Below, piece after piece: positions 23,101-35,100 of a stretch of DNA of 64,000 nt. The stretch lies in the NCBI GenBank assembly GCA_011009095.1, contig VTPC01004843.1, positions 19,815-83,814 on the forward strand. Direction: 5' to 3'. The stretch is from Ignelater luminosus. Its lineage: Eukaryota > Arthropoda > Insecta > Coleoptera > Elateridae. Both the position numbers and the translations under genes were made by a program. How positions within the stretch are numbered: position 1 is the stretch's first letter; each line of letters opens with the position of its first letter. The notes under the pieces are model-generated. The model had not been told where the DNA came from, did no database searches, and worked only from the letters and a program-made list of their open reading frames with translations.

Positions 23101-26100
23101 GAGACTATCCTAGAGCAGGGTCCAGAAAGAAAGGAAAGAGCTTAATACTGACTGATACTCCAGTGAAAAATGAAATAGAAAAACGTGCACGTCAAAGAGG
23201 AGAAAAGAAAACAAAAAAAGACAGAGAAACAAAAAATAAAAAAAGTAAAAATTGAAGAAGTGACCAAGTCTGTAGGGTTTTCTAGCCCTGAGGTCACTCC
23301 TGACGATGATAATACATCTCTAAATGAGTCAAGTGATGACGAGATGGACTTACCAGTGTGTATCTTCGAAACACCAAAATCTAACGACTTTGTCTTAGTA
23401 AAATTTTCTCAGAAGCAAATAAAATATTTTGTTGGTCAAATATTGATCGATATGAACGAAAACCGCGAATTTCGGATCAACTATTTGCGCCAAAGTGCAA
23501 AAATCAACAACAGCTTTTATTTTCCTTTAGAAGCCGATATGGCAATGGTGTCAATTCTAGATATAGAACTGGTGTTGCCAAGTTCATGCTTATCTGGCAA
23601 GACAAAATGACAAAGGAACATATATACAGTGTGGGATTAAAGTATGGAATATTAAAAAAAAGAAGCGAACTCAACATGTTTTTTTAAAAACGCTGAGACA
23701 GGTCGATATTAGTTTTTAAAAATACAGATTAATACGTGCGATTCACCTTCCGATTGTTTTTTAGTTATGACGTCATCACAGAAAAATTGAAATGACAATA
23801 TAGATTTTTAGTAGTGGAATCCGATAGTGATTTTTCTTCTCTTTATGATCATGCAAATAAATCCTAAGGTTGCATAACAAAAATTCTGAGAAAAATCGAG
23901 CTGAATATTTAATGTTGATATTATCGTATTTCGTGATTTAGTAGAATATTGTTAGTATTCTACAATAAACTACAATAATTATGTCAAGAGCCTTGAAGAT
24001 TGACAAAATGCCTGTTTGCTAGATTTAAAATTTTTTCATTTTGATTATTCAGTATGCTGCAAAGGTTGTAAGATAAAAACAAAAGGTACTTCAACAAGCA
24101 ATTTACGTTCAGTTCATGGTCTAAATTATTTATCTTGGATAATACTAACATTTAATCTAATTTTATGTTGTAGTATTTTAATATCATAATTTAGAATCAT
24201 TTCCTATTAAATACGATAATATCAACATTAAATGTTCAGCTCGATTCTTCTCAGAATTTTTTGTTATGCAACCTTAGGATTTATTTGCATGATCATAAAG
24301 GGAAGAAAAATCACTATCGGATTCCAGGTCTGGGGCATAATGGAATATAGATCAAGTTTTGCAAACATGCAATTACTTTACGTTTAAGGTAAATTTCTTG
24401 ATCTCTTTTTGTTTTCAATCTATAGTTTAAGGTCTGTTTTTGATTGTTATAAAAAAGAAATACACAAATATTAAAACTGTTTTTTCTAAGAATCGAATTT
24501 CATTCCATTGTACCCCAACTGTCCCTACAGGTTGAGGAAGAACAAGCAGATGTAGAACTAGCAGAATTAAATAAAAACTTAAAATTTTTAGTAGACACAG
24601 GATTTGAAATTACTTGTATCAGTACTAGTGAATTAAACCTAATACTAAGCTAAATAAGTCAATCCGAAAAGCCTGTGGACCAGATAGCCATGAATTGGAA
24701 GTAGTGGGCTACACAAGATTAAAGTTATGTTATAATAGAATAAGCAAATTTATAAACATGTATTTTATAAATAATTTGTTGAATTCAATTCCAGAATGTG
24801 ATGCTATTAAACAAATACAAATTCTTAAAATCGTAATTAATGTACAAATAGAAAAAGAATTTCCAGAGGTATTTAAGGAATTAGGTAGAATTAAAGGAGA
24901 AATGGAGATCAAAGTAAATTCCTAGAATTGTACCTATTTCCAAACAAAAGTTAAAGCAGAATTGGATAGAATAATAAAATTAGATGTAAATATGTGGAGA
25001 TTTCACTGAATTAAATAAATTTGTAGATCGACCAGTGTTTCCGATACATAAAGTTGAATATACATTGTCCCAACTGAAAGGTGCAAAAGTCTTTAGTGAG
25101 ACAGATGCAAATTCAGGATTTTATCAAGTAAATTAACTGAAGATAGCAAACCTTTAACTCTTTCAGGTATGGTAGTTCAAAATTTAAACCATGTATAAAA
25201 ACTGTCTATAGCTGCATAGCAGCTCACAAATTGTACCATCTCTTAATCTATTGTATTTAGTGTAGTGTAAGTCCGGTAGAATGCATTAACATTGTGTTTC
25301 TTTAAACTTATTACCTGTTTTTCTTATCAGTTCAGTGACAGACACGTTAGTGCGTGAGTGTTGTTTGTTTATGTTCTTTTATGTTTGTAATAGTTTTAAA
25401 AACATTTATTTGTAAACTTCTATTGAACACTGTAAGTAATAATTTATTTAATTATTTATACTTGTTACTTTACTACCTGTAATCTTAATGAGTCCATAAT
25501 TTGGACGACCATGCAGGTAGTGACGTTCAACATATCTTCTCATTCCAGGCATTATGAATAAGGATAGGATTTATCTTAATGATTTGCCCTTCGAGCTTTA
25601 TTTGAAGACATTCCTCTCCTTCCGAGTCAGAATGTGAAGATTCTGATGATGAAAATAGTGATCCAGACTATTAGTCGATAGCCTTGCTGCTTCAGGTACA
25701 ATTGTTGGAGTTATTGACGATGTTCAAATGCAAGACTCAAGCAGTAAAGATGAGGAAGTTCCAAATGTACCTCCAAATAACGATTGGGATCACATAAACA
25801 AATTTGTCCAACCTCCTGATTTTAATTCTGAGGAAGGCCATTCAGTAATAATTCAAAACTTGAATGACACTAGTCCGTATGATATCTTCTGCCAATTATT
25901 TGACAATTCAATAATAGATAACATTGTTTTTCAAACAAATCTGTATGCAACACAAGAAAGGAAAACATATGTACCAGTTACAAAAACTGAAATAAAAACA
26001 TTTTAAGGAATAAATTTGCTGATGGGCATTAAGAAATCTTCTAGTTATAGGGATTATTGGACTGCCAATGACGACATGAATCATCCCTACATTTCCAAAT

Positions 26101-29100
26101 TAATGACTGTTAACAGATTCGGCTGGATTTTAAGCCACTTACATCTAAATGATAATGTTGTGATGCCTACTTGAAGATCTGCAAATTACGATAAACTATA
26201 TAAAATTAGACTCTATCTAGATAAGTTACAACAAAGGTTTTTAAATTGTTATAAGTCCACATCAACGTTAGCTGTTGATGAAAGTATGATAAAATTTAAA
26301 GGAAGGTCAGACAGAATTTTTTTTTACTTTCTGGATGTAACTAGCAACTGGGAATGACAATTTATCCCTGAAAGATTTCCGTAGGCAAGTTAAAGACGGA
26401 ACTCTGTGCAATCTGGGGGAACAAATAAAAAGAAAAAAGTTTGTCCAGAAATAAGGTTGCAATCTGCCTCAGGGATGTGCTCTGTGCAGCACAAAGCTGA
26501 AACCACTTAGAAGCGACTGGGAATGCACATTGGGCAAGGTGGAGCTTTGTTTGGGGAAAACGAAAGACTGTTTTAAAACATTCCATTCTGCCAAAAACTT
26601 TTAAAAATCACTTTTTCTGTATTTCTACTCAATTTAAATATAAGAATTATACTGTACTATTATCTTAGTTATCTAGTTTGCTTTATTTGTTTTAACATTT
26701 GTGTAGTTATCTGATTTGTATTCATACGTCTCTTTTTCATTAGGTCTATTCAAATCAAAATAACAGGATCGTTCTATTTGACAACAATGTATGGACTTTA
26801 ACCTCTTAATGCCCCTTGTTACAGATGTGTAACATACTAAAAATACATTTGTTATTATTATTTACAATATTGATTTGAGCCGTTTGCGACCACTATATCA
26901 TTTATGTAACATATAGTTAATCAAAAATATACCCGCGCTACCATCTAGTAATCACAATTTCAACTTGTTACGTTCATTTTTTCATGAACCTAACATGGGT
27001 CTTTATCCTCACTAACTCCGGTTATCTTCACCGGTTGTCATTTACTAACTTTAATCTATTTCACCGTTCTTATAAAATTCTTACGAAAATATATACTTTT
27101 AGACCACCTTATATATCATTGAAATAAAATTTCTAATAAATTTGCTGGTATTAAATTTATGTTGCACATGGGAATTTTCTTTGTATTAAAAATCTTATGA
27201 ATTATTTTGCTGTAATTACTCTGGGATGATCAGGATTGATCTTATTTTGTTATCTCTAGTTATCTCTGGTTGCCAGATGTATTTTTAAGCAACTCCTTTT
27301 GCTTTTGTAGAATTAATTTCTACTTGTTTATATGATTTTTTTCGTTTAATAGTTCTGTTTGACATTTATTTGTTTTCAGCTATTTAACCGATTATCTTTT
27401 ATCGCTCCATCAGCTGTTGAGTAACTATTAGATTCAGGATTGATTGTATCAGTTTTGGTTAATTTAGGGCTATTTGCAGGCGAATTTTTCTGAGATTTTG
27501 ATACAGTAGCCTTCTCTCTAGATTCCCTATTTACTTATTAGGTTTTAAACCAATTTCCGATATGCCTTATTAGTGTTTCTATTGTTTTCATTGATATATT
27601 GCCGTTATCTTATAGAAATGCGTGTAAGCTGGAGATTATTTTTCCGAAGGTTAGAGTTTTCTTTGTAATTTTTGAACCAATCCGCAGTCACCAAATATTC
27701 CTTTGGGGTCTTCTGATGGAAATTTTCAATGGTCATTGGTTGGAGATTGTGCATCTGCTGGCAGAATCTCACTTCGAATTGAGACGGGGGGGGGTCAGTT
27801 TTTAAGAACTCACCTTAGTGTCCGTTGTACAGTTCTGACCGTTTATTTTATTTTCTCTATTTTGTGGGGAAGTGATTAGTTTTTATTAACATTGGACCTT
27901 TTCACTTTCGTGGATTTTATTAAGAAGCTTCAAATACACTGAAGGTATGTTGATCTGTCTCATTTTTTTCTCTATTCTCACTGTTTGCGTGTCCTCCATA
28001 GCTTCTTTAGAGGGAGTCCGCAGTGCCCTCTGGTTTTTTGGAAAGTCGCCATCCCTTTGAGTGAATCGGTAGCTTGCTGGAGGTGTCAGCGCTCTTGGGA
28101 GTGGATCACCTGAACAAACCTTGTCCACCTGTATTTTTCCCTATATGTACTGTATGTATATGTATGTACAGTTCGTCTCTGTCTGTCGGTCAAATTTTTA
28201 TTAATTTTGAATAATCCTGGTAAATATAAAACGTAATTTAAAGAAAAAACTATTAACAAAGAAGAAACGAATACTGGTAAATGTTATCTAGTTGATCTAT
28301 GAAATTTGAAAAATAATATATTAATTTACAAAATCATTGACATTATTTAATTTGACATTTAAGTTTTAAAAATCTTTGACATTTTGAAGAAGATTGAATT
28401 TCATTATAAAAGTTAAATTTAGAAAACATATCAGTGGTTTGTTATATTAAAAATTATTTTACTAACATTACGAACTTTAAAAATTAGTGCGTGAAGCAAA
28501 TTGTTAAAGATTCACAAATAATATTTTAACATAAAAGAAGATATAATTGGTTTGAAAACATTAAATTTGAATGTTGGAAAAGTGATTTACGAAATTGAAA
28601 ATCATATTGGAAAGCAAACCGTGAACAATTTATAAATAATAATTGGGCTTTTTAAAGATTTTGAAAGAAAACTAAATTCAAGTATCCTTCTATAAAAAAA
28701 CTTTTGAATATTTTTTTTATATTTTTCTTTTTGTCTACCTTATATTATTTTTTATATATTATTTTGTATATTTTTGTACTTTTTGTATTTTTTGTTGAAT
28801 CAAGTGGTTAACCAGTAGTGATACTTAAAATTGAATATCAAAAATGAACAATAGTGAAACAAATATTGAATCTTGTAGTCAAATTGGAACAAATTTCACT
28901 CAAGTATTTCTTGAAAGTGACAGCCAAAATACTACATTGAACATGCAGCTAGAAAAATTAAATGTAGAAGATGACTTATGTAACAATATAAGAAGTCTTC
29001 GTGAAAAGATTTTATTAAGTATACCATCTAAAAGTACAATTAAAAAGAGAACTGAATGTAGAAAATATACAGAATTAATAAAAGATCTAAGTATGCAAAT

Positions 29101-32100
29101 GATAGGTATAATAAAACATGTAAAAGAAGATTTAAAAACGAAAGAAGTTGAAATTACTCAATTAAAAGAATCACATAAGAATTTGAACCCTAAAGACAAT
29201 ACAACAACCAATTTTATTAATCATAATATGAATTACGCAGAAGCAATTAAAGGTCAATATAAAAAACCAACCAACTTTAACATTAAGATCTCAAAATTAA
29301 ACCCAAAAGAAGAGAAAAACATCAAAGACATGCTTAAAACAGAAATTAACCCAAAACATTGCAATATGAACATAATTAACATGAAACCGATTAAAACAGG
29401 AGATGTTATAATAGAATGCAGAAACAAAAAGGATTTGGATAAATTAAAATTAGCAATAACTACCTCAACTTCATTGAAATGTCAAGAAATAAAGAAGAGA
29501 AATCCTAGACTACTCTTACCAAGAATTGATATTGATATAAAGAAAGATAAATTATTAGATGTAATAACTGAAAACAATGAATGGCTAATAGAAAAATGTG
29601 GAGGTGAAGAATATTTTAGGTATAATTTTACAGAAAAATTCAGATTTGGAAAGAATGAGAACTCAGAAAATATAGTGGTTGAAGTAAATGGAAAAATTAG
29701 AAAAATCCTCTTAGAAAATAGAATTAATTTAATCTGGCAAAGTATTTGGGCTGAAGATTACTTATCAATACAACAGTGCTATAAGTGTTTTGGATACGAA
29801 CATACACAACATACATGCAGAGAAACCAAACACTATTGTGGTAAATGTGGTTCTACAGAACACAAATTCAAAGAATGTAAAAGTATCACTTCTAAATGTA
29901 TAGTGTGTATATGAAGAAACTCAAGATTAAAAGGTAATAACAACAGCTTAAGGACATTGTTATACCCCCAGAAGATAGTGATGACAGTATGCTAGATGAA
30001 AGCGACAAAGATTCTGATTATCAACCATACGGAAAAAAAAACGAACATAGAAGATGCAAATTTTTTTCCGCTGAAACTGAAAATGTAGAAGATTCAGTAC
30101 CACATAGTTCTAAAATACAAAAAAAAACAATTTTAATTGGCAGAATATTGATGATCATCTAGAATAACCTATATCAGAATGGACACCAAATGTGGACAAC
30201 TATAATGAAGTGAATTCCCCTATGCATTATTTTAGGAATTTCTTTGATGGACAACTGCTCAAATATATAGCTGATCAGTCAAATCTATATGCGGTACAGA
30301 AAAATTCAAATAAGCCATTGAAAACTAATGAACACGAATTAGAGCAATTTATATATGTCTGTATATGGACTTCCTCGTACAAGAATGGGCTGCAATATTC
30401 GAGTTTGGCAGCGCTCGCCACGACGCCACGCTGTAAATGCTGTCACTAGTATCATCGGGGTCGAGTTACAACGGCGTGGTCATTTACATTTTTACTAAGT
30501 AAGTAGAAACATAGAAATAATATTTTTCAAGATGTCTTATGGTGTGACAAAAAGCAAGAATAATTGCTGTGTCCCTCAGTGTAAGTCCACATATAAAATT
30601 CCAAACATTTCGTTTCATAAATTCCCCAAGTTCAACAGAATATTAACGAATAAATGAATGGTTACCTTGAAAATAGGGAAGAATATCTCTGCCTACATGA
30701 AAGTGTGCAGTTTGCACTTTAAGAACGACGATTTTTTCTTTGGTGGAGGTAAGTAAAGAATTTATTTTGGTTTGCTAAAAAGTAACAAAATAGTTTAGAT
30801 ATTATTTTCGTTTTACAGCTCATATTAATAAAATTAATCGATTTAAAAAAACCGCATTCCCCAGCCAAAATTTACCAGTCCGTTCACATGATTGTATCTT
30901 AAGCCCTACACATATGCAGCAGCATCTAGATAGATAACAAAGACTGCAAGACCGAGCTAAAAGAAGACTGTGGAACATGTAGAAGAATTACCAGATCTAA
31001 CAGCTGGAGGGAAGTGTTATGATACAATAGAATCAGCAAGGAAGTTATTATATTTTAAAGAAAGCCCTGCAGTATTTTCTAGGACTCCAGTAGAAATTAA
31101 AAAGACTTATGAGGACAAAGGAGTACAAGTAAATACTTATGATGATTTTACATCATACAATATTGAAAATCTCATGGACAGTGATTATAAGTACAGAATT
31201 CTAACAGGTGTTATAAATCCCTCCAATATTGGCCCAAGACAGGTTTTAAGCTGTCCCTTTTATTACCAAATCAACAAACTGGTATTTGTTGTTGTTATTA
31301 GTTCATGTAGCATTAATTTTGTCCTATGTATAATAAATGTAGTTAGCAAAAGTAAGAATTTGCAATAAAACAAGTGAAGTGTTCATATTTTCATTATTCT
31401 AGTACTAGTACTTATTAAGTACCAAATATAAATATGTTCAAAATATTTGTATTATATAGTGTGTCCCAATTTCGATGCTCAGTATTGGGAAAAGTTTTGG
31501 CTATTTTGGATATCTGTTTACTTATGCCTTTGATTTTTCAAAAAAGTTCACGGCTTACTAGATATTTGCTAAAAACAAAATTATCTTATTTTTTTTAATA
31601 AAAAGCATTTCCCATTTAGTGTGCCATGGCTTTAAACACATGAAAATCATTGATTTTTGTCAGATAAATTACATTTGTTATGTAACAATCGCTAAAACAA
31701 AACAAAAGACGCTTTTAAGATAATTTACTGAGCATTCACAGATAACATCAACTAAGCATCTAATGACCCCTAAAAGCGTATTTATTTTGTTTTAGCAATG
31801 TTTGCATAACAAATGAATTTCTTTGATAAAACTCCACGACTTTGTGTGTTAGATGTCATGGCACACTATGATGAAAAATGATTTTCACTTCATAACTCGG
31901 CAAAACAAAATAATAAGTATGTCAAACCATGTATCGCTGAAAAGCATTTAATCAAGTAGGCGTTCCATTAGAAAAAATTTGGATTTACGTTTCACCACCG
32001 AAATAAAACAAAAGACAATTGAGAAAATAATTTTTTTGTGTTTTGGAGTAAATTCTCTAAAACACCCTCTTTGCTGTTCTTTTCTATCTTTGCTCGTTCC

Positions 32101-35100
32101 TCAGATATTTCACTTTAAAAAAATAAGATAATTTCATTTTTAGCAAATATCTAGTAAGCCGTGAACTTTTTTGAAAAATCAAAGGCATAAGTAAACTGAT
32201 CTCCAAAATAGCCAAATCTTTTCTAATTTTGACCGACATCATATCTCTTACAATTTCCGAGATCCCAATAGTGAGCATCGAAATTGGGACACACTGTATA
32301 TAAATAGCATTAATTGGTATGAAAAGAAAAGCACATTACACCAGAAAAAATTATAATAGTAATAATATAGATAGTAATTACTTTATTAAAGTGGCGCCAC
32401 CAACGGCTGTGCCTTTCTCGAATATGAGTTAAAAAACCTCTACAGTCCAATGTAACAAATTTGAGACAAACCAATTTTTTTTGTTAAAAATTCTAAGAAA
32501 TGAAATCGGGTTATACAGTGCAGTTTTATATGCAATTACCTATATAATTACAACTTTTCAGAGTATTTCATTATTTGGAAGTACTTTTGGGCATTAAGAG
32601 GTTAAGGCATGGTGGTACAAAATTTGAACCACCCCCTAACTTAATTAATTTAATTAATTAATTTTCTTTGATAATTTTTTAACATTGTATGGAGTGTTAT
32701 TAATTAAAAAAACTTATTACATCCTGTAAATATGAGTAAACTTTTTCCTGTGCATATGGGGGACAATATATTTGCAGAATTCAACTTTTGTAACAACATT
32801 TGGGCAACTTGTGTATAAAAGATGTCCTTTTGGATTAAATAGTGCACCAGAGTATTATCACAGAATACATACAAGAGCTGAATGGTTCACGAGTTGGAAG
32901 GAAAAGTAGGCGCATTTTACTGCACAATCCAAGGCGGCCATGTTCTCTGGATAAAATCGATATACAGTGATGTTCACTTATAATGTACCCGGTTAAAGCG
33001 AACTCTTGGTAGTAACGAACCAATTTGAAAGGTACCAACCAAAGTTCCATAAGAACTGTATTGAAGTTTTTCTTCATATAACGAACCCAGTTATAACGAT
33101 CTTTCGGATGAAACGAATATGAAATTTCAAATATTTCCGGTTACAGCGAACTTTTAAGTATAAAATACGAGACTGTCCCGAAAGTAAAAATGTAAACAGC
33201 ATTCAACAGTCAGTCCCGTGTCGCCAATCGTTCGGTACACTTACTTGCGCTGATAATTAGAAAAACATGGATGATGGTATTTTAAACAAAAAGCGAAACT
33301 GTTTTACATTAAAAGAGAAATATGAAATTATAAAACATTTACAAAGAGGTGAAAAACAAAGTGAAATATGTCGTGAAATGAAAAATGTAAAACATAAAAT
33401 AAGAGTTAAATCAAACGGTAGCATTTTTTTGTAACTTATCACTTACAACGAACTTCGGTTATAACGAACCGTTTTTGACGGTCCCTTGGAGTTCGTTATA
33501 AGCGGACTTTACTGTACTGTGCACATACTGAACACAGCACTTCTAACTTTCTTTAAGGTTCTCACGTGTTTGTTAGTAATTTGTGAGGTTATAATTAGTC
33601 ACTGGTGTGTTTATACAGAGTGTAAAGATGGAGGAAAAAATTTCAGTACGTTATGCTACGGTAAAAAATAAACAGCAAACCTCTATACCATCTTGAATAA
33701 GTTATTGGAAGTTGAAAATTGCTTAGTTGATTCCACATTCTTAATAAATACAACAAAATATTAATGTTTAAACAGAGTTTAAATGTAAAAAGAACTAATT
33801 ACATACCGTTTATAGTTTTTTTTTGTACTAATAATCCACTTCTTAAAATGTTAAATTTCTTCCAAGAAATGCCTTTTAAAAATATTGCAACGTTACACAT
33901 TACTAGCAATGGTAACTAAGATACGAGATTGCAAGCACAACTCGCATACTCACTCCTTTAAACGTAACGCGTTGCCAAATTTAAAAAGTTTTAATTGCTA
34001 ATATTTTGAAAAATAGGCAGTTAAAGTCAAATTGGTATAGGAAATTTCTTCTTATTTTCGAGCACAGAATAACATACTGCAGTTTTTTCCGTCATTTCCT
34101 TTATACCCTGTATATGCTATATCCGTATGTGCACCTTATTATCAGTCTCCATATGCCATGTTCAAAAATCATGTGATTAAAGAATAAGGCTCTATAATTT
34201 CAATGGGCCGTATTCTACCGTCATGATTGAATTTAAATATTCTCTAACAACCATGACGGATTTTGTCTTTTTTTCTTCTTATTAAGATCAGTTAAAGCTA
34301 TATCGTTCTATTTAAATTTTAATCATGGCTCTAATTTAATCACGACAGTAGAATACGACCTTTAGGTCTTTAAAACTAGAGATTAAAACTTCGTAAATTT
34401 ATAAAAAGAAGGCAGGAATTACCTTAAAGATATATGAACTAAAATAACCTAAATTAATAATAGTAGGTAGTGGTACTAAAGCAAAGTACCCTTCAGTCCT
34501 TTGAAAACATTTAAACAGCTTTCTCTGTAATTTTTTTACACTTATCCACGAAATGATTCCATTTCATTTAAAATGCATTTTCATTCTCCTGAATGTTACA
34601 CTTCAGATTTTTTAATTTAATAGTACGGTACTGTTATTCCTGAATTGCTATACCCATCCTGTATTTTATCCTCGCAAAATGGCGCCCACTTACTTTAAAA
34701 GATCAAAGGAGCCGCGTGTGGGAAACCATTCTGTGGTCGAGTCAAATTTTATTAGTATGGTCAATAAGATAGTTTTCTTAACTTTAAAGTTGTGAAATAA
34801 TAGCAGGATATAGACTACTACACTTCCTGGAAGATGGTATCCTAATCAAGATCAAACATCCCTTACAGGTAAGTTTATTTGATCTTGAGATTCATATCTT
34901 TATATTATGTATACATACAGCATACAGGAATTTTAGCTCTTTGTATCTAGAGGCATTTATAATGGCCGACTGATAGAACTAACATAACATGAGAGGCTAC
35001 TACAATTTAAAAATCACAAATATAATAAGAAATGATAAAATTACCTCGAGATTAAAGTCGAATACTTCTGATACCTTTGCGGTGGCTTGAATTTTATTCT

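Larger units (their letters stand above)
26802..32601 (+). mobile_element. piggyBac element B, 5800 bp with nested material
   Basis: CCTCTTAATGCCC at 26802 and its exact inverse GGGCATTAAGAGG ending at 32601 are each flanked by TTAA (26798-26801 and 32602-32605). Only a short piggyBac N-terminal fragment (29945-30350) is left. The rest holds a gag-like ORF, a THAP-type transposase fragment and a foldback MITE. The stretch 26820-28840 has no recognisable gene. Confidence 0.85.
25165..32640 (+). mobile_element. piggyBac element A, split by piggyBac element B
   Basis: Near 25167 and 32606 the two tips share a near-palindrome of the type GGTGGTNCAAAATTTGAACC. Between them lie piggyBac A coding remains (25550-26608) and piggyBac B (26802-32601 with TTAA duplication). 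The TTAA duplication of A itself is not clear, so its exact ends are approximate. It sits in a gypsy RT that resumes at about 32784. Confidence 0.55.

Noticed and set aside
27599-28128. Open frames on both strands between the left end of piggyBac B and the LINE ORF1
   Set aside because: No domain or codon pattern; probably untranslated parts of transposons.
33257-33442. Minus-strand open frame over the Tigger derivative
   Set aside because: It is the reverse of the helix-turn-helix coding stretch on the plus strand.
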